39,240 bases of DNA from a virus. Below the pieces are notes generated by a model that was given only the letters and a program-made list of their open reading frames with translations, was not told where the DNA came from and made no database searches. The stretch is taken from positions 1-39,240 of IMG/VR virus record IMGVR_UViG_3300024319_000034; one strand, given 5' to 3'. Below are positions 13,299-18,592 of the stretch, piece by piece. A program made the translations under genes and the position numbers. How positions within the stretch are numbered: position 1 is the stretch's first letter; each line of letters opens with the position of its first letter.

Positions 13299-14012
13299 AC
13301 AATACACAAAAAGCTTGTCGGTCTTTTTAATATTTCCAGTATTACTTCCGTTTCCTAACTGTGTATTTGTTAAAACTTCTTTAATACATTTAAAATCGTT
13401 TGGTGCGTTGTATTCACTTACAAATACTTGGTGTCCTTCTTTGGTTTTATTTCTGCACCATTCCCAAAATTCAGTGTGGTTAAAATCATCTTTGTATTTT
13501 GTTGTTCCCTCATACGGTGGGTCGCAATAAATTAAGCTGTTTTCAGGTATTTCTAAATCTTGGTAACTACTATGTATAAATTCAACATCTTGTATCTTTG
13601 GTAATTGTTTCAACACTCCATTTCTACTTTCTTTTTGGTGGTTTGGTAACCTTCCGTTTTTAAGCCTTCTATTTTCTTTATAATCATTTATCCAACCCCC
13701 AAACCATTTACCACCATAACTACAGCATATACCAGCCCAAAGAGTCATTTTAGTATTATTTTCTTTATTGTCTTTTATTTTGTAATACTCTTCTTTTGTA
13801 ACGTGTTCTGGGGGTAGCCATCCGTTTTTTAATTCATTCCAAAAATCAATTAAATATTTGTTAAAGTCTGCTCCAATTCTTTTTCCTTCAACCTTATCAA
13901 TCATATTCGCACCACCCACAAAAGGTTCAACCCAAGTTTTGCCGTTTCTATTTTCTAACATTATAGGCAACAAATGTTTTGCTATCCTATTTTTACTTCC
14001 CATGTATTTCAT
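13293..14012 (-). CDS. D12-class N6-adenine DNA methyltransferase (Dam-like), 239 aa
   Basis: Transfers a methyl group from SAM to adenine N6 in a specific DNA site. Visible motifs: N-terminal YMGSK (3-7), SAM-binding EPFVGGA (29-35), the catalytic DPPY (164-167) in LIYCDPPYEGTTKY, and the D12-family VSEYNAP (198-204). The length is typical for a phage Dam. No cognate endonuclease is present, so it is an orphan enzyme, probably protecting phage DNA from restriction or regulating genes. It lies about 1.5 kb downstream of a Mom-like gene and is bordered by CGTTAT-containing elements on both sides (14031-14050, 13241-13298), suggesting acquisition as a unit. Confidence 0.9.
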   Translation of the reverse strand: MKYMGSKNRIAKHLLPIMLENRNGKTWVEPFVGGANMIDKVEGKRIGADFNKYLIDFWNELKNGWLPPEHVTKEEYYKIKDNKENNTKMTLWAGICCSYGGKWFGGWINDYKENRRLKNGRLPNHQKESRNGVLKQLPKIQDVEFIHSSYQDLEIPENSLIYCDPPYEGTTKYKDDFNHTEFWEWCRNKTKEGHQVFVSEYNAPNDFKCIKEVLTNTQLGNGSNTGNIKKTDKLFVYCG

Positions 14013-14036
14013 TTGTCTATTTATTTTTTAAGTCCG

Positions 14037-14696
14037 TTATAAATAACTTTGTATCTCTTTTATTTTCTCCCTAGCTTTTTTTGCATCCTGGAAACAAAAT
14101 CCTTCAAGGTGACACTTGTAAATTTCTTGCATCTCAACCGCAGCATCGTTATACATTTTCCTACAATCTTCAATTTCTTGCTTTGTTACAGTCCGTTTGA
14201 ATCGTTCAATCCTACCCGTAAACTCAACACCCCCTTTTACGTTTGCGTCCCTTGTTTCCATCCAAATTAACTCGCTAGTCGGAATAATTCCAAAAGCATC
14301 GTAAATCATAAGTGAATACGTATCTAATTGCAAATGGTTGTCTACTCTCTCCTGATTCCATTCTGCTTTCCCAGTTTTGTACTCTGTTACGTGCGTGTAA
14401 TCTTCACTACAAGCATCCAAATAACCAATAATGTAAAATCCTCTTTGTTGCAATACAAGGCAAACTTCAGCTGGGTCTTTTACTTTTGCACGTCCAACAA
14501 CCTCCATAATATCGGTGTCAATCTTGAAGAAGTTTTCTTCCTCCAAAGCGTCCGAAACTCTACGCCCAAATATCATTTCTTTTGACGTAAAAAAGGGTTC
14601 TTTAAATATATATCGCTGTATCCATTGTCGGCGTGTTGACGTTGCATTGAACGCCCGCACAGCCGAATAACTTAAATAATTTTTTGGTAATTTCAT
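14037..14696 (-). CDS. PD-(D/E)XK exonuclease (RecB/Cas4-like), 219 aa
   Basis: A RecB-family nuclease probably working with the protein encoded just upstream in recombination or replication repair. The core shows YIIGYLDACSEDY (Asp), VTEYKTGKAEWNQ (E-x-K), and LQLDTYSLMIYDAFG, the Q-x-x-x-Y helix of RecB nucleases. The N-terminal LSYSAVRAF and RYIFKEPF resemble the start of phage Cas4-like exonucleases. Its ATG overlaps the stop of the upstream gene by one base (TAATG). The TAA stop falls within TTTATAACGG, similar to boundary elements E1 and E3. Confidence 0.75.
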   Translation of the reverse strand: MKLPKNYLSYSAVRAFNATSTRRQWIQRYIFKEPFFTSKEMIFGRRVSDALEEENFFKIDTDIMEVVGRAKVKDPAEVCLVLQQRGFYIIGYLDACSEDYTHVTEYKTGKAEWNQERVDNHLQLDTYSLMIYDAFGIIPTSELIWMETRDANVKGGVEFTGRIERFKRTVTKQEIEDCRKMYNDAAVEMQEIYKCHLEGFCFQDAKKAREKIKEIQSYL

Positions 14697-15298
14697 TATA
14701 ATATTATTGTTTCTTTTGTAGAGATTTTTAATAACTTTAGTGCGTCATTTGTGTATTGGCTATATCTCACATCCATTTTAGCTTTAATCTGCTGAAACGT
14801 CAAACCTTGCTCCACGTACATCAATATAGCTTTTTTTGTTTTCTCAAACTCCGCAGTATTGAAAATTAATTTCACCTCAGCTGTTGGTTGTGGTGCAGTT
14901 TCTTGTACTTGTTGGGGTTTTTTAAAGTCCTCGCTTTCATCTTCTCCAAAAATACCTAGTTCGTATAGTCCAGTTATCTTTAACACTATCCTAGACATTG
15001 CACGCTTTTCTGCGATTTCTGTCACATAATAGCTATTGGTGTTACCATCTCGGAAACTCTTACCTTTTACTGCACTTCCAAATGTTTGGATTTTTACATT
15101 GTCCTTTTGACCTAGCGCTTTAATTACTACAAAATCACGTTCGCACTTGATAACTTCATAGTTAATGTTAATATTTTCAACACCCATTATCTTCTCAATT
15201 CCTGAACGGGTGATGATTAAATAATGTTGATGTTTGAAAATGTCCTCTTTTTCGAGGTTGTACTTTCTATAAATCTCTGCTAATTTTTCCTTTTTCAT
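14696..15298 (-). CDS. Putative recombination or ssDNA-associated protein, 200 aa
   Basis: The central part (KHQHYLIITRSGIEKIMGVE, then VVIKALGQKDNVKIQTFGSA, then TEIAEKRAMSRIVLKITGLY) resembles a family in Bacteroidetes phages in which a small beta-sheet core precedes an AEKR...R.VLK helix. That helix, with 'mutually conserved Ala-Glu-Lys-Arg', is also seen in Rad52/Erf-like annealing proteins. A Pro/Gln linker then leads to a C-terminal helical domain. It is coupled to a RecB-like exonuclease, so an exonuclease/annealing-protein pair is a reasonable inference, not a certain one. A near-consensus promoter lies 30 nt upstream. Confidence 0.55.
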   Translation of the reverse strand: MKKEKLAEIYRKYNLEKEDIFKHQHYLIITRSGIEKIMGVENININYEVIKCERDFVVIKALGQKDNVKIQTFGSAVKGKSFRDGNTNSYYVTEIAEKRAMSRIVLKITGLYELGIFGEDESEDFKKPQQVQETAPQPTAEVKLIFNTAEFEKTKKAILMYVEQGLTFQQIKAKMDVRYSQYTNDALKLLKISTKETIIL

Positions 15299-15327
15299 TG
15301 TTTAAAATTTTAATTGTTAATAATAAT

Positions 15328-15359
15328 CAAATGTACACATTATATTTTAAAAAACCAAA
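15328..15359 (-). promoter_or_regulatory. Bacteroidetes-type promoter for the recombination pair
   Basis: TTTG at 15359-15356, 20 nt, TACATTTG at 15335-15328. The leader of about 24 nt contains TTATTAACAATTAAA and ends AAACAATG, the same leader design as at 321, 1235 and 23608. Confidence 0.75.
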
Positions 15360-15395
15360 TAACAATTGTTAAATCGTCAATTTCGTTCCTCAACT

Positions 15396-15458
15396 GCGTT
15401 TAACTTTGCGTTATGTACAATATAGCTAAGGTCATTGCTAAAACAAAGTTTTAGGCTT
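15396..15458 (-). repeat. Boundary element E2 with perfect hairpin
   Basis: Downstream of the Mom-like gene. It holds a perfect 7-bp hairpin (CTAAAAC/GTTTTAG, 3-nt loop, 15438-15454) and the motif CGTTATGTACAA shared with element E1. TAAGCCTAAAAC next to the gene is an inverted copy of GTGTTAGGCTTA in element E3 on its other side, so the gene is bracketed by inverted repeats. No T tract, so not a standard terminator. Confidence 0.4.
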
Positions 15459-15464
15459 AATTAC

Positions 15465-16172
15465 CTAATCATTATTATAATGCTTTAAGTATGGTTTTTC
15501 TTCTTTAGTACATTTGCTTTTCCACCTTTTATCTAAAAACTTAATGTATCTAAATTGTCTTAAATCATGCTTAATAGCATTTTCTTTATTCAGTTGTAAA
15601 TATTGGCAACCACCAACATTATTTTTATATCTTGTGCTTTTTTTAGATACTGTCATACTTGTATTATGGTAAACAATATTTTCTAACTCCCAAAAACTAC
15701 TCGTGTGCTCCCCATAAAAACCAAAGCTACACGCTTGGTAAACAATACCTAAACCGCCACATCTTTCATCAGCAAAACTTTGAATCCATTTTATGGTTTT
15801 TATTTTACCTTTTATGTACTTAATACTGTATGCAATAGCCATACTTTCACTATTTCTTTCAGCTTTATCATCTAACCACATTCGGTTAAGTTCTAAGTAT
15901 TGGTTCATTTCAGTACCTTTTACAAGGCTCGCCCCACTTGCTGGGTTCATAGCATAACCATATTGTAATACGCCTAAAAACTCACCTTTAATAAAAACAC
16001 CTAAATTAATATAAGTACCATTATAAACCTTTTTACTATAATGGTTTTTTATTATGGTTTTGTTTGCTTCTTTTCTGTCAATTTCTTTTACATAAAAATC
16101 ATCAGTACCATAACCAATAATATCTTTATGTCCAAACATTGGTATTTGTTCACTATAAATATATCCTTTCAT
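15465..16172 (-). CDS. Mom-like DNA adenine-modification protein, 235 aa
   Basis: Resembles the Mu Mom family (GNAT-like fold), which converts adenine in DNA to a carbamoylmethyl derivative and blocks many restriction enzymes. Matching features in order: NHYSKKVYNGTYINLGVF (43-60), a GVLQYGYAMNP turn (67-77), YLELNRMWLDD with RNSESMAIAY (92-115), IKWIQSFADE (127-136) and GIVYQACSFGFYG (142-154). The C-terminal 70 residues are basic and probably contact DNA. It is flanked on both sides by hairpin-bearing elements (E3, E2), and a Dam-like gene lies nearby. In Mu, mom expression depends on Dam; whether that applies here is unknown. Confidence 0.7.
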   Translation of the reverse strand: MKGYIYSEQIPMFGHKDIIGYGTDDFYVKEIDRKEANKTIIKNHYSKKVYNGTYINLGVFIKGEFLGVLQYGYAMNPASGASLVKGTEMNQYLELNRMWLDDKAERNSESMAIAYSIKYIKGKIKTIKWIQSFADERCGGLGIVYQACSFGFYGEHTSSFWELENIVYHNTSMTVSKKSTRYKNNVGGCQYLQLNKENAIKHDLRQFRYIKFLDKRWKSKCTKEEKPYLKHYNND

Positions 16173-16197
16173 TTTGTTTTGTTTAAATTAAAACTAA

Positions 16198-16256
16198 GCC
16201 TAACACGGTATAAATAACATGGCAAAAAAGCCACGTTTCTTATACTAACCGTTATA
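16198..16256 (-). repeat. Boundary element E3 with 16-bp hairpin ahead of the Mom-like gene
   Basis: Arms GTATAAATAACATGGC (16208-16223) and GCCACGTTTCTTATAC (16230-16245) form a 16-bp stem (13 Watson-Crick pairs, two wobble in the RNA, one mismatch) closed by a six-U loop on the minus strand. Outside it, GCCTAACACGG and CCGTTA extend the symmetry. The 42-aa gene's stop lies in the distal arm (ATATAACGG). No T tract follows. It may be a leader structure controlling the Mom-like gene or a recombination site. Confidence 0.5.
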
Positions 16257-16380
16257 TATAATTAATAAGTTTTGTAAACTCTTGTTTATCAATCTTTTGT
16301 GAAATAGTCCACATCCATATTAAAACAATCTTGTCATCCTTTGCCCTTGTAGAATCAAGGATTTTAATTAACTTTTTCAT
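16252..16380 (-). CDS. Small protein, 42 aa
   Basis: A short basic frame starting MKKLIKILDSTRAKDDKIVL and ending with DKQEFTKLINYI, probably helical and soluble, with a tryptophan-rich middle (IWMWTI). The ATG lies 3 nt after the stop of the nuclease gene. The stop codon falls in the outer arm of hairpin element E3. No homology is recognised; coding is inferred from tight spacing and composition. Confidence 0.5.
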   Translation of the reverse strand: MKKLIKILDSTRAKDDKIVLIWMWTISQKIDKQEFTKLINYI

Positions 16381-16383
16381 AGT

Positions 16384-16851
16384 TTACTTTTTTTTGAAAA
16401 CTCCAATTATAGGTTTTTTTATTTTGTCATCCTCATAACGCCCAGTTGTCAATCCTTCCATCTTCAATAACTCACTCATAGACTCGAGCGACCTCCATGG
16501 GTAAACCTCACAAACTAACCGACCGTAACGGTCTTTATATTTTGGGTGTATGTCAATTTTTCCCTTGCTTAGTAATCGTCTTGTAAATTCTTTTGCATCT
16601 TGTGCTTTTTGGTTTTGTACTGAGGTCTGTGAATGTCTGTATATTTCATAAGTGTCAACATTCAAAATACGCACCTTTATTGTTCGTTCCTCAAACGTAA
16701 AATTGTCTTTGTCCGAAACAACCCAAACCGTACAAGTGAAGGTATCACCGTCATAGTTCGAAACATAATCACCACTCAAACGAGGGTAGTTGTTTTGACC
16801 AATACAATTAGCCGCAAAAGTCATAATGATTAATAATAATAAATTCTTCAT
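16384..16851 (-). CDS. Secreted staphylococcal-nuclease-like protein, 155 aa
   Basis: A Sec signal peptide (MKNLLLLIIMTFAANCIGQ) precedes an SNase (TNase) domain. Calcium and catalytic residues are visible: YDGDTF (D34), KVRILNVDTYE (R61, D66, E69) and KDRYGR (R108, R111), followed by LVCEVYPW and a helix MSELLKMEGLTTGRYE. All catalytic positions of the family are kept. The enzyme would hydrolyse DNA or RNA outside the cytoplasm, for example host chromosomal DNA set free at lysis or incoming competing phage DNA; these uses are inference. It is coupled by ATGA to an upstream 49-aa gene. Confidence 0.88.
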   Translation of the reverse strand: MKNLLLLIIMTFAANCIGQNNYPRLSGDYVSNYDGDTFTCTVWVVSDKDNFTFEERTIKVRILNVDTYEIYRHSQTSVQNQKAQDAKEFTRRLLSKGKIDIHPKYKDRYGRLVCEVYPWRSLESMSELLKMEGLTTGRYEDDKIKKPIIGVFKKK

Positions 16852-16997
16852 TTTTTTAATTGTTTTATTAGTTCTAAAATTGTTGTTTTTTCGGCATCAT
16901 GAAAACTTGTAACCTTCCACGTTTTGCCCTCATCATTTTTTATAAGTTCTATATTTGCAAGAACTTTGCCATCTTTTTCAATTATTGTTTTTTTCAT
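16848..16997 (-). CDS. Small hypothetical protein, 49 aa
   Basis: Reads MKKTIIEKDGKVLANIELIK and then NDEGKTWKVTSFHDAEKTTI, ending in a basic helix. The pattern suggests two beta strands plus a helix. Its stop overlaps the ATG of the SNase-like gene as ATGA, and its start overlaps the previous small gene, so translational coupling supports expression. Function unknown. Confidence 0.55.
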   Translation of the reverse strand: MKKTIIEKDGKVLANIELIKNDEGKTWKVTSFHDAEKTTILELIKQLKK

Positions 16998-17097
16998 CTT
17001 TTTTCTTATGATTGCGGTAAACCTCATTCAGAAAATCAAGCCACCAGTTGAAAATCAAAAATATAACAAAATATATTAAAATCATAATATTATTCAT
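16978..17097 (-). CDS. Small membrane protein, 39 aa
   Basis: N-terminal hydrophobic helix (MNNIMILIYFVIFLIFNWW) followed by a charged tail ending HKKKDEKNNN. A single membrane span with a positively charged cytoplasmic tail, as in pinholin- or antiholin-like peptides. It overlaps both neighbours by 8-20 nt and lies 80 nt after an endolysin gene, so a lysis role is plausible but unproven. Confidence 0.55.
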   Translation of the reverse strand: MNNIMILIYFVIFLIFNWWLDFLNEVYRNHKKKDEKNNN

Positions 17098-17182
17098 TCT
17101 TTTTTCTTTTGATTCCTAAAATTGACAACAACACAACAACAGCACTAATTTCAAAGAATCCGCCGCATATACATATTATCAT
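17090..17182 (-). CDS. 30-aa membrane peptide coupled to the endolysin gene
   Basis: Reads MIICICGGFFEISAVVVLLS then ILGIKRKKNE: one membrane helix plus a basic end. The ATG overlaps the endolysin stop as ATGA. Being the first gene after an endolysin and membrane-spanning, it is a holin or antiholin candidate; it could equally be a lysis-unrelated micro-protein. Confidence 0.55.
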   Translation of the reverse strand: MIICICGGFFEISAVVVLLSILGIKRKKNE

Positions 17183-17850
17183 TTTACATAATTTTCTATA
17201 ACGTCAATTAATTTTGAATCGTATTTTATATCCGTTGCGTATCCCGCTTCTTTCAAACCATACGCCCAACCTTTGTAATCCAATTTAAGCGACTTTAAGT
17301 GCGCATATCTTGTCTTTTGTAGAAACTCAGCGTGTGCCTCAAATCCTTGCTCTACGCTCTCGTATTTGCGAAATTTAGCTATTTTATTGATTCTTTTCCC
17401 GTCAACATATTCATGTGTCATTTTCTCAATGCAATCATTATAATTATTACCGCATTTCATACCAAAAAAGTTATAACCTTCTATTGCTAATGTAGAGCGT
17501 CCAGCGTTGCTTTCTAGGATTGCCTGACCTAATGTAATTTCGTGAGGGATGCCATATATATATTCATTTTCCATTGCAGCTTGTTTGTGTCTCAATGCAA
17601 ACAACCGTTTCGGGTGCAAGTCTTTTTCTTTTTCGGTTTTAAGTTCCTTTTTTAAGGATTTAATTTGTGTGTTTTGTTTTTGAACTAATTGCCTATATTG
17701 TACGTTGTCTAATTCAGACTGCGTGTAATCTGTTTCCTTTGTTTCCGTATCAAAACAAATCACGCTATTTGTACTACTGCAATTATAAAATATTAATGTC
17801 GAAAACGTAAAACACATTATGGTTAATTTTATTAAACTAGATATATTCAT
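17179..17850 (-). CDS. Endolysin, glucosaminidase (GH73) domain, 223 aa
   Basis: Cleaves the peptidoglycan glycan chain. The N-terminus has a hydrophobic segment with a possible lipobox (TLIFYNCSS, Cys24), suggesting membrane anchoring or Sec export; a short coiled coil follows (about 55-78). The GH73 domain spans about 85-223: helix MENEYIYGIPHEITLGQAIL, the catalytic ESNAGRS (E113), EGYNFFGMKC, FRKYESVEQGFEAHAEFL, and the C-terminal YATDIKYDSKLIDVIENY. The family motif is complete. An exported endolysin would not strictly need a large-hole holin, which fits the tiny membrane peptides encoded next to it. Confidence 0.88.
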   Translation of the reverse strand: MNISSLIKLTIMCFTFSTLIFYNCSSTNSVICFDTETKETDYTQSELDNVQYRQLVQKQNTQIKSLKKELKTEKEKDLHPKRLFALRHKQAAMENEYIYGIPHEITLGQAILESNAGRSTLAIEGYNFFGMKCGNNYNDCIEKMTHEYVDGKRINKIAKFRKYESVEQGFEAHAEFLQKTRYAHLKSLKLDYKGWAYGLKEAGYATDIKYDSKLIDVIENYVK

Positions 17851-17867
17851 TTTATTGTTTTTATTGT

Positions 17868-17900
17868 AAAAAAAAAGCTAGGAAACTGTAAACCTAGCTT
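17868..17900 (-). terminator. Strong rho-independent terminator before the endolysin operon
   Basis: Perfect 8-bp stem AAGCTAGG/CCTAGCTT, 10-nt loop, then a T9 tract on the minus strand. It separates the SSB-like gene from the endolysin gene. No promoter is evident between it and the endolysin ATG (18 nt), so endolysin may be made by read-through. Confidence 0.85.
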
Positions 17901-17972
17901 GAAATTGAAATTAATTTTCTTCTTAAAATTTATGTTATAAATAATAATTAAAGAATGTCAGTTTTTTTTTTA

Positions 17973-18000
17973 AAACGGTTTATAGGGATTTAAACGGTTT
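17973..18000 (-). repeat. Direct repeat AAACCGTTT x2
   Basis: Two exact 9-mers (minus-strand AAACCGTTT) start 19 nt apart, with further similarity around them (CCC...ATAAACCGTTT and CCCCAAAAACCGTTT). They lie immediately after the SSB-like gene's stop. Possibly a protein-binding site. Confidence 0.4.
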
Positions 18001-18012
18001 TTGGGGGATAGT

Positions 18013-18363
18013 TTAGAACGGTAAAACATCTAAACCTGTTTGCACTTCCGCAACTCCTTGTTGTTGTGGTGTGGTTGCTTGCGCATTACCTACGGTTTCG
18101 ATTTTCCAAGCATCTAAACTATTGAAATATTTTTCTACCCCTTCTGGGTTAGTCCACGCTCTACCACGTAGATTAAACAATACTTTTATTTCACTTCCAA
18201 CATTTACAGCTGCAAGCTTATCACAGTTATCGTTAGTCATTTGGAAACTAACCAACTGGGTGTAATTACCATCAACAATCTCTAAAACAAACTCCTGTTT
18301 TCTAAAAGAGTCCGTAATTTGCTTTAAATCCATCTTTTTGAAAAGCTTTCCTTGTACTTCCAT
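18013..18363 (-). CDS. DUF3127 SSB-like protein, 116 aa
   Basis: An OB-fold single-stranded-DNA-binding candidate. It starts MEVQGKLFKKMDLKQITDSF and has REF-like FRKQEFVLEIVDGNYTQLVSF, then VGSEIKVLFNLRGRAW and LDAWKIE, the pattern of DUF3127, which is found in Bacteroidetes and their phages. A Gln-rich linker (about 95-104) leads to the acidic tail TGLDVLPF, resembling the SSB C-terminal D-D-x-P-F peptide used to recruit partners. It probably coats ssDNA during replication and recombination. It follows the primase-helicase and a 47-aa gene. Confidence 0.8.
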   Translation of the reverse strand: MEVQGKLFKKMDLKQITDSFRKQEFVLEIVDGNYTQLVSFQMTNDNCDKLAAVNVGSEIKVLFNLRGRAWTNPEGVEKYFNSLDAWKIETVGNAQATTPQQQGVAEVQTGLDVLPF

Positions 18364-18381
18364 TTTTTAAAATTTTAAATG

Positions 18382-18525
18382 TTATATAAATTTTTTTAAT
18401 TCCTTAATTTTCTTTTCCGTTTTTAACTTCTCGGAAAAAGAATATTTTTTAAGTTTCCCATTGTCACCGTTCTCAATCCACTTTTCTAATACTCTGATAA
18501 TCTGCTTTGCTTTCTCACTTGTCAT
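18382..18525 (-). CDS. Small basic protein, 47 aa, possibly from a leaderless mRNA
   Basis: Starts MTSEKAKQIIRVLEKWIENG and ends with a lysine-rich helix (EKLKTEKKIKELKKFI). Probably helical and nucleic-acid binding by charge; no domain recognised. A consensus promoter (18531-18561) ends only 5 nt upstream of the ATG, so the transcript would start at or next to the start codon, giving no room for a leader. The only other explanation is that the promoter serves the SSB-like gene and this frame is accidental. Confidence 0.5.
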   Translation of the reverse strand: MTSEKAKQIIRVLEKWIENGDNGKLKKYSFSEKLKTEKKIKELKKFI

Positions 18526-18530
18526 GAATA

Positions 18531-18561
18531 CAAAGATAACCTTTTTTTTATTAAAAACAAA
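18531..18561 (-). promoter_or_regulatory. Consensus Bacteroidetes promoter upstream of the SSB-like gene
   Basis: TTTG at 18561-18558, a 19-nt spacer, TATCTTTG at 18538-18531. Perfect match to both boxes. Predicted start of transcription about 18525, coinciding with the ATG of the 47-aa frame. Confidence 0.85.
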
Positions 18562-18592
18562 ACTTTTTAAAATAAAATCTCATTAATATTTT

